This document shows positions 16,396 to 25,391 of a DNA stretch of 58,018 bases, piece after piece. Position numbers and translations under genes: made by a program. Each line of letters starts with the position of its first letter. Within the stretch, counting starts at the first letter, position 1. Below the pieces are notes generated by a model that searched no databases, had not been told where the DNA came from, and saw only the letters and a program-made list of their open reading frames with translations. Origin of the DNA: a bacterium (GTDB lineage Bacteria > UBA4055); the NCBI GenBank assembly GCA_029559475.1, contig JAKQBN010000046.1, positions 1-58,018 on the forward strand, in the 5' to 3' direction.

Positions 16396-19239
16396 ATGAG
16401 AGAGAAAATCTATAATTTTATAGCCGGGCTTGTAATAAAGGGGAACAGAACAGTGATTCTGATAATATCGCTGATAACTCTCGTTTCGCTGATCCTGTCG
16501 TTCAGGCTCGGGATAAAAAATCAGCTCGCGGATATGATGCCGCAGGATATCCCTCAGGTCGAATCGTTCAATTCTATTATCAAAGATTTTACATCGGACG
16601 CGGTAGTCATGGTAGCAGTAGGCAGTCACGAAAAGGACGAAAAAAGGATGATCGAAGCCGCCGAATATATAGCTGACGACCTTTCGTTCGTTCAGAATAT
16701 TAAACCGTTTCCCGATCAGGACTTAGGTATAATTCAGAGATGGAAGATCTTCAGTGGCGAATTTCCCGTCGAAGGGGTAAGGTACGATACTTTAAATTAT
16801 ATCAAAAGAATAGATCTGAAGCTCGATACGGAATTTGCGCTCAGGCACGGCGGAATAATTCAGAAGAACCCGGATCTGAAAAATTTCTCAAAAATGTTCA
16901 AAGATGCAGGTTTTGCAGAAATACTCCAGAACATTAACGATGTTTTCGAGAGTGAATACATCGGAGACGCGTACAGGCTGAATTCAATTGATAAGGAAGC
17001 GAAAGCCATAGCGGGACTTCATAATATCTTCAGTTTCGCAGATTCTTTCGGACGTTATATTGACATTAAAGATACTGTCGAAGCGCGAGATTCTGTAAAA
17101 CGGCTTGTGATCGGCGACGAATACTTTTTTTCTCCTGACAGATCTATGCTTCTCGTCGAGATAACTCCGAACGTAAGTACGGATGATTTCGACAATATAA
17201 TCATAATGAGCAGGGAGATAAGCCGGAGGATAGAAAAAATATCGGAGATATATCCTGATCTTCAGTTCAGCATCGCAGGAACCCCGGTTCTGGCACAGCA
17301 GGAGCAGGACGCTGTACTTAATGACGCATGGAGTTCTACCATGATAGCGCTTATTATAGTAGCATTCATAATGATAGCTTCTTTCAGGTCATGGAGAAAT
17401 CCATTAAGTTCGATCATAACTCTTTCTGCCTCTCTTGTCATTTCTGCAGGCGTTCTGACTTTGACACTTGGCGATCTTAATACGATGTCCGCAGCGTTCG
17501 GCGTGATGCTTGTCGGGCTTGGAATAGATTACGCTATACATTTCCTGACTGGATACAAAGACGCCAGAGATCATGGAGAGAACTGCGAACAGGCTGTACA
17601 CACTATGTATCTTAAAGTCGGGAACGGAGTACTTACCGGCGCAATTACTACCTCTGCAGTGTTTTTTATTCTTGTAACGATCGGATTCAGGGCGTTCTCC
17701 GATATGGGTTTTGCTATGGGTATATCAATAATTCTGGCTGCCATTCTTATGTTCGTTCTTTTTCCCGCGCTTCTGGTAAGTTCTGAACGAAAATCCGGGC
17801 GTTTACAATTGAAGCGGTTAAAAAAAGTCTTCAATAACAGGATATTTGTGCGGATCGGAGATCTTATGCAGTTCAGGTTTATGGAAAAGATCGGCAGTCT
17901 ATCAAAGAACCGTCTCTATATCGTTTCTGTAATTGTGATCAGCGTTATCATTACATTTTTTTCTTTATACGGAATGTACAATATAAAGTATGAATATGAT
18001 CTTACGAAGCTTGAGCCTGAAGGCCTTCCGGCAATAGATGCGCAGAACATGATAATAGAAAAATACGGCATATCACCGGATTTTGCTATGTTCTTAAGCA
18101 GAGATGTTGACAGTGTAAGGCATAAAGTCGAAAAACTGAAAGAACTGGCTGACAGGACAGAACTCATCGGAAGGATCGATGCCGTAACAGAATATTTTGC
18201 GCCTGAAGAAGAGCAGAATAAAAACAAATCGGTTCTTATTGATTTCCGCAATGAAATGGGAGCGTTTAGTCCCGGGTCGTACAGTTCCGGAACATCAGAA
18301 AAAATCTTATATGAACTTCACAGGCTTCATGATAACATAGTTGAGATAGGCGAGATCGCAGTTGCTAATTCGGGCGAGAATAATAAACTTACGGTAAAAG
18401 CCGATGAGATCGCGGGCAGAAGGGACGAAGACAGCAGAATACTTAAAATAATGAGCAAATTCGAAAAAACAAACGATAAAGAAACTGTTGTCATGGGGTT
18501 TCAGGAAGCTTATGTGACCGAGCTTAGAAATGTTCTTATGCAAATTACAGATACGGCTTTTGTCACTTTTGAAAATATCCCTGAGAATATAAGATCGAGA
18601 TACATGAACGAAAAAACAGGCAGTATGCTCGTTTCGGTCTATCCCTCATCTAATATATGGGAGGAAAACAATCTCAGGAACTTTCTTGACCGTACAGGAG
18701 AGATCGATAAAAATATTACCGGAATGCCTGTTCTGACAATGATCTTTGTCGATCTAATAAAAACTAAGGGAAAAGAGGCTGTGCTGTGGGGATTACTTAT
18801 CATCGTCGTTCTTCTTTTGATCGATTTCAGGTCGGTAAAATATACGGCAATAGCTGTAATACCTCTCGTTCTCGGTCTTATCTGGATGCTCGGCATTATG
18901 TTTCTCTTCGGAATGAAGCTGAACATTAATAATTTTATGGCTATGCCGATTATAATCGGGATCGGAATTGATGATGGAGTGCACATGCTTCACAGGTACC
19001 TGATAGAAGGCAGACACTCAATTGATAAAGTCACACGATTCACGGGTAAAGCTGTTCTTTTGACATCATTAACGACTGTCATAGGATTCGGGTCTATCGC
19101 ATTCTCGGATCACAGAGGTCTTGCAAGCATGGGTACGGTTCTTGCGATTGGCGTGATGACATGTTTCATCACTTCGGCTTTTCTGCTTCCTGCAATAATT
19201 TCGCTTAAGGATAAGATCAAATACGGAGACAGACTATGA
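16396..19239 (+). CDS. MMPL/RND-superfamily lipid exporter-like membrane protein
   Basis: This 947-residue protein has the RND fold of the MMPL/sterol-sensing branch: TM1 near 19-38, an extracytoplasmic domain to about 310, a TM bundle (about 315-460) containing GVMLVGLGIDYAIHFLTGY, a second extracytoplasmic domain, and a closing TM bundle (about 795-935) containing IIIGIGIDDGVHMLHRY. The conserved GxGxDyaih and GIDDGVH segments fit proton-coupled lipid or hopanoid exporters. It overlaps the LolA-like gene by 4 bp (ATGA). With the next two genes it looks like a lipid or lipoprotein transport path across the envelope. Confidence 0.85.
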   Translation: MREKIYNFIAGLVIKGNRTVILIISLITLVSLILSFRLGIKNQLADMMPQDIPQVESFNSIIKDFTSDAVVMVAVGSHEKDEKRMIEAAEYIADDLSFVQNIKPFPDQDLGIIQRWKIFSGEFPVEGVRYDTLNYIKRIDLKLDTEFALRHGGIIQKNPDLKNFSKMFKDAGFAEILQNINDVFESEYIGDAYRLNSIDKEAKAIAGLHNIFSFADSFGRYIDIKDTVEARDSVKRLVIGDEYFFSPDRSMLLVEITPNVSTDDFDNIIIMSREISRRIEKISEIYPDLQFSIAGTPVLAQQEQDAVLNDAWSSTMIALIIVAFIMIASFRSWRNPLSSIITLSASLVISAGVLTLTLGDLNTMSAAFGVMLVGLGIDYAIHFLTGYKDARDHGENCEQAVHTMYLKVGNGVLTGAITTSAVFFILVTIGFRAFSDMGFAMGISIILAAILMFVLFPALLVSSERKSGRLQLKRLKKVFNNRIFVRIGDLMQFRFMEKIGSLSKNRLYIVSVIVISVIITFFSLYGMYNIKYEYDLTKLEPEGLPAIDAQNMIIEKYGISPDFAMFLSRDVDSVRHKVEKLKELADRTELIGRIDAVTEYFAPEEEQNKNKSVLIDFRNEMGAFSPGSYSSGTSEKILYELHRLHDNIVEIGEIAVANSGENNKLTVKADEIAGRRDEDSRILKIMSKFEKTNDKETVVMGFQEAYVTELRNVLMQITDTAFVTFENIPENIRSRYMNEKTGSMLVSVYPSSNIWEENNLRNFLDRTGEIDKNITGMPVLTMIFVDLIKTKGKEAVLWGLLIIVVLLLIDFRSVKYTAIAVIPLVLGLIWMLGIMFLFGMKLNINNFMAMPIIIGIGIDDGVHMLHRYLIEGRHSIDKVTRFTGKAVLLTSLTTVIGFGSIAFSDHRGLASMGTVLAIGVMTCFITSAFLLPAIISLKDKIKYGDRL

Positions 19240-19967
19240 AAGTGTTCTTAATGATCCTTTATTTGACAGCGGTCTGTTATCCTTTTACTGCAGATGAAAT
19301 CCTTGACCGAAATGAAGAAAATGAAAATTTCAGAACTTCAGTGTCATTTAATATTGAAGAAGTATATAACCCTGGCGGATCATTAAGGGTATCCGAAATG
19401 AAAGCTTATTCGCAGAACGGCGATGAAAAAGTGCTTCTGGAATATATTGAGCCTAAAAAGGTCAAAGGTATGAAGATACTGATGCTCAATAACGGAGATG
19501 ACATCTGGTTCTACTCGAACAGGACGAACAGGGTCAGGAAGATCGCGGCGCATCAGAAAAAACAGTCAGCCAATAATTCTGATTTTTCGTATCAGGACAT
19601 GTCGATGTCGGATTACAGAAAGGATTACAGCTATAAGCTTGAAGGAGAAGAAAAAAGATCGGGCAGGGAGTGCTTCAGAATATCATTCTCGGCAAAGCAG
19701 AAAGATGCGGTTTACAGCAGATTTACACTTTGGATAGATAAAACGGATTATTATACTTTTGCCGGTGAATTCTTCGATGAAACAGGAAGGCTGTGGAAAA
19801 TGCTTGAAGTCAAAAATGTTAAAAAAACGGGAAAATACTGGACTGCCGGAGAGATAGAGATGAAGAACGTTCAGAAGAATTCCAGAACGGTAGTTAAAAC
19901 CAAAGATATCATGTTCGATATAGAACTTCCTGAGGAAATGTTCACTGAGAGGGGGCTGAAAAGATAA
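19236..19967 (+). CDS. LolA-like outer-membrane lipoprotein-sorting protein
   Basis: This 243-residue protein has an N-terminal signal peptide (about 1-19) and a LolA-like beta-rich fold: segments KVLLEYIEPKKVKGMKILML and DDIWFYSNRTNRVRKI match the outer-membrane lipoprotein-sorting protein family associated with MMPL exporters. The likely role is to carry a lipidic cargo across the periplasm. Start and stop overlap both neighbours (ATGA with the exporter, TAATG with the barrel gene), so the three are translationally coupled. Confidence 0.8.
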   Translation: MKVFLMILYLTAVCYPFTADEILDRNEENENFRTSVSFNIEEVYNPGGSLRVSEMKAYSQNGDEKVLLEYIEPKKVKGMKILMLNNGDDIWFYSNRTNRVRKIAAHQKKQSANNSDFSYQDMSMSDYRKDYSYKLEGEEKRSGRECFRISFSAKQKDAVYSRFTLWIDKTDYYTFAGEFFDETGRLWKMLEVKNVKKTGKYWTAGEIEMKNVQKNSRTVVKTKDIMFDIELPEEMFTERGLKR

Positions 19968-21250
19968 TGAAGAGAATATTGTTCATACCGCTTTTGATCT
20001 TTGTTTTGAGCATTGAAGCGCAGGATCAGAATATTAAACTCGGCGGTTATCTCGAGTCAAAAATGTCATGTTTTTTATCTGAAGATGAAATAACGTCAGC
20101 AAACGCTTTATTCAGGCTGGAAGGTGACTACGATATTCCCGACAGGGGGCGTGTTGAAGCTCATCTGCTGTATTATTTTAATATGGAACCGCTAGACCCT
20201 TTCTCCGGCTTCAAAGAAGGCAGTATTTACGATCGGATAATCGACAGATATTATCAGGAAACTATAGACGGTATCGCGCCTGTTCTTGACGATCTTACGG
20301 CTGATGAGCGGGAACTGCTGTTTAAGCTGCTTGAAATATATTCATCAGGCTATTTTGATCATTTGTCCTATTCGTCATTCTATCCGAAAGAAACAATAGT
20401 AATGGACAGAGCGCTTATAAGGCTTTATTTCGACAGAGCGGATCTCACATTCGGCAAACAGCAGATAGCCTGGGGAACAGGATACGCGTTCAATCCTACA
20501 GACATCTGGAACATTAAGGATCCTTCTAATCCTGATGGTCCGAAGATAGGTGTGCTGGCTTCATCGGTCGAATTCTTTTACGGCGAAAATTCTTCTGTCA
20601 ATATTATCGCGGCTCCGGGAAGCGATTTCAATCACATGAGATACGGATTAAGGGCTAAATCATCCATCGACAGATTCGAATATTCGTTTTCAGCTATAAG
20701 GGATAGATCTGACGACGGATCTGTGCTCGATCTTCCCGAACGAATTCAGGTCGGAGCGGATTTTGCCGGCGAGATAATAAACGAAATTGGTATTTTCGGC
20801 GAGGCGGCTTTATCTAATCCCAGATACACCGGTATGGAAATGTCCGATACGGATTCGGCATATGTTCAGATCTGCGCGGGTATGGATTACACTTTTAAAA
20901 ACGGGCTTTATCTGCTTGGCGAATATTATTATAACGGGCTCGGCGAACGGGATAATGATTTTGATCTTAAAGCTTTCACAAGGCTGACAGGAGGATTAAT
21001 GTCAGGATTGTCAAGAAATTATTTCTCAGCCGTTTTTATGTATCCTTTCCTGCGTTATTATAAGGTCTCTCTGATAACGCTAGCCAATCTTGACGACGGA
21101 TCGTGCGTAACCGTTCCTGAGCTTGAATATTCATTTCATGAAAATCTCAGCATCAGGATAAATTCAAATATCTATATCGGCAGCAGTTCAGACACCGAGT
21201 ACGGAGGGTTGATTAATAAGATAACCTTCAATGTTACTGGTTATTTTTAA
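19967..21250 (+). CDS. DUF1302-like outer-membrane beta-barrel protein
   Basis: This 427-residue protein has a signal peptide (about 1-18) and many alternating amphipathic strands ending in an aromatic residue (NVTGYF), as outer-membrane barrels do. The segment LTFGKQQIAWGTGYAFNPTD matches the pattern I recall in DUF1302-type porin-like proteins. Coupled to the LolA-like and MMPL genes, it could be the outer-membrane partner. The family assignment is by motif memory only. Confidence 0.65.
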   Translation: MKRILFIPLLIFVLSIEAQDQNIKLGGYLESKMSCFLSEDEITSANALFRLEGDYDIPDRGRVEAHLLYYFNMEPLDPFSGFKEGSIYDRIIDRYYQETIDGIAPVLDDLTADERELLFKLLEIYSSGYFDHLSYSSFYPKETIVMDRALIRLYFDRADLTFGKQQIAWGTGYAFNPTDIWNIKDPSNPDGPKIGVLASSVEFFYGENSSVNIIAAPGSDFNHMRYGLRAKSSIDRFEYSFSAIRDRSDDGSVLDLPERIQVGADFAGEIINEIGIFGEAALSNPRYTGMEMSDTDSAYVQICAGMDYTFKNGLYLLGEYYYNGLGERDNDFDLKAFTRLTGGLMSGLSRNYFSAVFMYPFLRYYKVSLITLANLDDGSCVTVPELEYSFHENLSIRINSNIYIGSSSDTEYGGLINKITFNVTGYF

Positions 21251-21337
21251 CAATGTTTTTAATAAAATCAAATTATCTTCTTGAATTGACTGAAAGATAA
21301 AATTATATTGAGATGACAGTATAAACCGGGAGCTGAA

Positions 21338-22474
21338 ATGACCGATAAGTATTTTGAAAAGCTTTTAGAACACAGAAGAAATCTTCACAGAATTCCGGAA
21401 ACAGCATTTAATGAATTTCAAACGGGCGAGTATTTAAAAGACTGCCTTTATAAAGCGGGATGTTTTAATGTACAGCTTATGGCTAAAACAGGCATTATAG
21501 CATCATATACCGGCGGGTCAGGTGATTATATTGCCTTCAGGACCGACATCGACGCATTAAAGATAAAAGAAGAAACAGGACTGGAATTCTCGTCTGTAAA
21601 TGACGGATTCATGCATGCCTGCGGCCACGATCTACACATGAGCATGCTTCTCACACTTGCGGAGTGGATAGGGAAAACCCGCCCCGAAAAAAATATCCTT
21701 CTGATTTTTCAGCCAGCCGAAGAAGGATTCGGGGGCGGCGAGCTTATGGTAAAGGAGGGCTTGTTCAGCAAGTTCAAAGTTAAAGAGATATACGCTCTGC
21801 ATAATACGAACGAATTCCCTGTAGGTGTGATAGCGCTTAATAACGGAAAAATGTTCGCCGGTACCATCGAGTTCGAGATCATTCTCGAAGGTAAAGGAGG
21901 CCATGCGGCGGTACCGCATCAGAACAGCGACCTGATAACAGCCGCAGCACAGCTTGTGACTCTTTTAAATACTATCGAACCCAGATTTTTAGATCCGGTA
22001 CACGAAAATCTGCTTTCTATAGGAATGATCCATGCGGGTGAAGCTGCAAACATTCTGCCTTCACAGGCTGTAATAAAAGGAACCGCCAGATCGTATTATA
22101 AGGATGACCTTTCAGTCATAAAAAATAAGCTCAAAGACATGTGCAGTTCGGTCTCGATAGCTTTCGGACTTAAATCGAAACTGATAATCCATTCAGAATA
22201 CATACCTGCTCTAAACAATCCGGATATCGCAGACAGGATCAGCAGCACGGATTTCGGTAAGAACATAAAAGTGACAGAATGCGAAAAGAAAATGACCGGA
22301 GAGGACTTCGGGTTTATGCTTGAAGCTGTTCCTGGAGCGATAGCCTGGCTCGGCGCAGGAAACGATACAAACATGAATTTCGGTCTTCATAACAAGGCGT
22401 ATAATCCTGACGAAAAAGCGATGGCTGCAGGGTTCGCATACTACAAAAAACTCATCGAAAGCTTTAAAAAATAA
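21338..22474 (+). CDS. M20-family amidohydrolase (hippurate/N-acyl amino acid type)
   Basis: This 378-residue metallopeptidase-fold amidohydrolase has the first metal and catalytic region HACGHDLHMSM near residue 95, PAEEGFGG with the general-base Glu, a dimerisation-domain segment GKGGHAAVPH, and a final metal ligand in GLHNKAYNPDE. It removes an acyl group from an N-acyl amino acid. N-acetyl-diaminopimelate deacetylase is one possibility, since a DapH acetylase gene lies 12 kb downstream, but sequence motifs here do not decide substrate. Confidence 0.85.
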   Translation: MTDKYFEKLLEHRRNLHRIPETAFNEFQTGEYLKDCLYKAGCFNVQLMAKTGIIASYTGGSGDYIAFRTDIDALKIKEETGLEFSSVNDGFMHACGHDLHMSMLLTLAEWIGKTRPEKNILLIFQPAEEGFGGGELMVKEGLFSKFKVKEIYALHNTNEFPVGVIALNNGKMFAGTIEFEIILEGKGGHAAVPHQNSDLITAAAQLVTLLNTIEPRFLDPVHENLLSIGMIHAGEAANILPSQAVIKGTARSYYKDDLSVIKNKLKDMCSSVSIAFGLKSKLIIHSEYIPALNNPDIADRISSTDFGKNIKVTECEKKMTGEDFGFMLEAVPGAIAWLGAGNDTNMNFGLHNKAYNPDEKAMAAGFAYYKKLIESFKK

Positions 22475-22488
22475 AAATCGGAGCGTAT

Positions 22489-22944
22489 ATGGAAGAACTG
22501 AATATACCGAAATTAAGAAAAGAAGTAGAGATCGCATTCAAGGACGGCGGAATAATTAAGATCACGAAAATGATCCTTTTTCTAAACAAATTTTCAGCCT
22601 ATCATTCCGGTGAGGAAACAGTTCTTGAAGTGCTAAACGACAGATCGAAATTCATTCCCGCCATGATACCTAACGGCCAGGAAACTTTCGCGATACTCAA
22701 CGTTGATTCTATATTTTATGTGACTGAAACCGATCAGGATGAAACCCAGATGCAGAAAGAAGACTTATGCATTCAGTTCATTACCGGAGAGAAAATGGAA
22801 TTTAAGATACATGAAGAGCTTCCGGGCAACAGATCGAGAGCTGTGGATTTTTTAAACAGCGAAAGGCTTTTTCTTACTTTTTTGAGAAATAATCACAAAG
22901 TGTATATTAACAAGAATAAAATCAATAAGGTGGAAGTATTATGA
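22489..22944 (+). CDS. Unknown protein coupled to PilT
   Basis: I do not recognise this 151-residue protein. It has no signal peptide or membrane segment. It is predicted mixed alpha/beta, with two similar beta segments, FIPAMIPNGQETFAILNVDSIF and the lysine-rich NNHKVYINKNKINKVEVL, each suggesting a small beta-sandwich or SH3-like unit. Its stop overlaps the pilT-like start (ATGA), so it is made with that ATPase and may act in pilus function or twitching control. Confidence 0.65.
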   Translation: MEELNIPKLRKEVEIAFKDGGIIKITKMILFLNKFSAYHSGEETVLEVLNDRSKFIPAMIPNGQETFAILNVDSIFYVTETDQDETQMQKEDLCIQFITGEKMEFKIHEELPGNRSRAVDFLNSERLFLTFLRNNHKVYINKNKINKVEVL

Positions 22945-24410
22945 GCAACATAGAAAAACTTTTAAAAATGATGATCGCGAAAGAAGCCGAGAAAGTCGTT
23001 CTTAACATAGGCGAACCCATATATCTTGTCATAAACGGTCAGAAAAAGATACTTACTCAGGCTCCGCTGAGCGAGAATGAACTGGATGCGATGAAATCTG
23101 AATGCGACGATTTTTTCGGAGACTCATCAAGCTTTAATTTCGAAGGAAAGGCGGTTAAAGTCGGACGTACTCTTAATTCGATAGTTTTCGATTCCGGGAA
23201 ACAGCCGGCGGCTCAGGCAAAAGCATCCGCACAAAGTGCATCTCCTCAGGCTAAAAGCAGTTCTGCAGGATCGAACGAAGTCGCAGGAGCAGGTAGACTG
23301 CAGACCGAACAGCAGGGCGGAGGTATAAATATCGACGATCTTTTGAGATATATGATAGAAAATAAAGCATCTGACCTTCACATCTGTACAGGCACAAAGC
23401 CTATGCTCAGACTGGACGGAGATATGATCGAGCTTGATGATTTTCCCGAAGTAACGGAAGACGATATGTGGCCGATAATTAATTACGTTACACCGAAAAA
23501 GAATATAGATGAATTTAAGACTACAAATGATTCTGACTATGCCTATGAGATAGAGGGTTTATGCAGGTTCAGGGCGAATATATTCAGGGATCACAGAGGC
23601 GTAGGAGCCGTTTTCAGACAGATCCCTTTCAAGATCCTACCGCCTGAAGTATTAAAGATACCGCCCAAGATCATAGAACTGTGCGATCTTCCCAAGGGGC
23701 TTATTCTTGTAACAGGGCCTACAGGTTCCGGAAAATCAACAACTCTCGCCGCGCTTATGGATTACGTTAACAGAACTTACAGAAAGCACATAATTACGAT
23801 CGAGGACCCTGTAGAGTTCGTGCATAAGAACCAGTCCTGTCTGATAAATCAGAGGGAGGTCGGCGTTCACACCCAGTCATTTAAAAGAGCCCTCAGGGCA
23901 GCGTTGAGGGAAGACCCGGACGTTATCCTTGTCGGCGAGATGAGGGATCTTGAAACGATCAGCATAGCGATAGAAATGGCGGAAACCGGACATCTAGTTT
24001 TCGGTACACTGCATACAAATACTGCTGTCGGAACGGTAGACAGGATAATAGACCAGTTCCCATCCAATCAGCAGAATCAGATAAGAGCGATGTTAGCTGA
24101 TTCCCTGGTCGGTGTAGTGTCTCAGATGCTTTGTAAAAAGCAGGAGGGGGGAAGGGTCGCAGTTTACGAAACTCTTGTAGTTACTTCCGCTGTATCGAAC
24201 CTTATAAGAGAATGCAAAAATTTCCAGATACCTTCGATCATGGAGGTAGGCAAGCAGCAGGGCCAGAAACTTATGAACGAATCGTTCATGGAGCTTATCA
24301 AAGATGGAACTATTTCAATTGAGGAGGCACTGGACAAAGCTGTTGACAGGAACGAGCTCATCCATCTTCTTCAGAATAAGAATATGATAGGTTCGGTGGA
24401 AATCAGATAA
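22941..24410 (+). CDS. pilT: PilT-like pilus retraction ATPase with duplicated N-domain
   Basis: This 489-residue protein is longer than typical PilT (about 345-370). Residues 129-489 are a standard PilT: Walker A GPTGSGKST at 259-267, Asp box near ITIEDPVEF, Walker B DPDVILVGEMRD, and His box GHLVFGTLHTNTAVGTVDRI. Residues 1-60 look like a second, diverged copy of the PilT N-terminal domain found at 129-186, joined by an Ala/Ser/Gln/Gly-rich linker (87-128). PilT powers type IV pilus retraction in the cytoplasm at the inner membrane. No other pilus genes are in the window. Confidence 0.88.
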   Translation: MSNIEKLLKMMIAKEAEKVVLNIGEPIYLVINGQKKILTQAPLSENELDAMKSECDDFFGDSSSFNFEGKAVKVGRTLNSIVFDSGKQPAAQAKASAQSASPQAKSSSAGSNEVAGAGRLQTEQQGGGINIDDLLRYMIENKASDLHICTGTKPMLRLDGDMIELDDFPEVTEDDMWPIINYVTPKKNIDEFKTTNDSDYAYEIEGLCRFRANIFRDHRGVGAVFRQIPFKILPPEVLKIPPKIIELCDLPKGLILVTGPTGSGKSTTLAALMDYVNRTYRKHIITIEDPVEFVHKNQSCLINQREVGVHTQSFKRALRAALREDPDVILVGEMRDLETISIAIEMAETGHLVFGTLHTNTAVGTVDRIIDQFPSNQQNQIRAMLADSLVGVVSQMLCKKQEGGRVAVYETLVVTSAVSNLIRECKNFQIPSIMEVGKQQGQKLMNESFMELIKDGTISIEEALDKAVDRNELIHLLQNKNMIGSVEIR

Positions 24411-24430
24411 AGCGTTCATATAAAATTTAA

Positions 24431-24455
24431 GGCCGGATCAATCCGGCCCTTTTTC
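24431..24455. terminator. Rho-independent terminator between convergent genes
   Basis: A GGCCGGA-TCAA-TCCGGCC hairpin is followed by C-T5 on the plus strand. It ends the pilT transcript and overlaps the last codons of the reverse-strand flippase-like gene. Confidence 0.85.
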
Positions 24456-25391
24456 TTTTTTAGGTCCGATAAAATATAAAAATCCGCCGTAACCGCTGAT
24501 AATGAGCGAAATCGATACTGTTAAAAAATCGACTGAAGCTGCAAGGTTTTCACTTATTCCGAAACTTTTGAGTATAAAAACCCACGAAACAGCACTCAAC
24601 CCAAGTCCGTTAAAAGATACGGGGATCATTTTGATTACATTAATAATAGAGAACAGTGCGACTGCGTGAGCATATGTAAGCTCTATTCCAACGCTTTTCA
24701 GAACGAAATAAACGAAGAAACCGTCGAATATTTTAAATCCGAATGAAATCAGAAATACATAGAAAAGTTTTAAAAACGATGATGAATAACCTGAGAAATC
24801 TTTTAAATATCCTGTGACTGTCTCTCCGATCTTTGCAGGCAGATAATCTGAGATCAAGCCGCAGACCGCTTCATTCGATCTCGGATTAAGAACCGCAGCA
24901 AGAATTAGTATTAGAGTAGTAAGAAGTATGAGACTTATGCTCATGTATCCCGGTCCTGATTCGATCCCCAGGAACATAAATCCCATAATACCGATCGTAA
25001 GAAGCGATATCAGCCCTATGACTCTTTCTACGAAAACGGATGAAAGCGCTACTTCCTTTGAATTTATTACTTTCGCTGCCCCGACTATCCTTACAACATC
25101 ACCGCCAATCGAGCCGGGCAGAAAATTATTGAAGAACATACCGATGAAATATTCTCTGAAGCTGTCCGCAAAAGGCATTTTCTTATTCTGGATCCTGATG
25201 ACATATTCCCATCTGTATGCTGCCGCCGCTACGGACATGATGAAAAAAACGACCGACAGTCCGATATAACCAATTTTAACGTTATATACGATCGAAATCA
25301 GGCTTCTGAAATCGACAAGATAATAAAACAGGTAAAAGATCAGAATTACAGATACCGCGATCTTGACATATTTTGAGATCTTACTTTTCAA
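24438..25391 (-). CDS. Flippase-like integral membrane protein (UPF0104/LPG synthase TM family)
   Basis: This 317-residue polytopic protein has about eight TM helices and the family pattern YRWEYVIRIQ followed by FFNNFLPGSIGGDVVRI, which marks the lysylphosphatidylglycerol synthase TM / YbhN family. Members are thought to move or modify lipid-linked compounds; without the C-terminal catalytic domain this is a stand-alone membrane part. Its start overlaps the end of the DUF2723 gene by 11 bp, and it is last in the ansA-vanZ-DUF2723 operon. Confidence 0.8.
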   Translation of the reverse strand: MKSKISKYVKIAVSVILIFYLFYYLVDFRSLISIVYNVKIGYIGLSVVFFIMSVAAAAYRWEYVIRIQNKKMPFADSFREYFIGMFFNNFLPGSIGGDVVRIVGAAKVINSKEVALSSVFVERVIGLISLLTIGIMGFMFLGIESGPGYMSISLILLTTLILILAAVLNPRSNEAVCGLISDYLPAKIGETVTGYLKDFSGYSSSFLKLFYVFLISFGFKIFDGFFVYFVLKSVGIELTYAHAVALFSIINVIKMIPVSFNGLGLSAVSWVFILKSFGISENLAASVDFLTVSISLIISGYGGFLYFIGPKKEKGPD

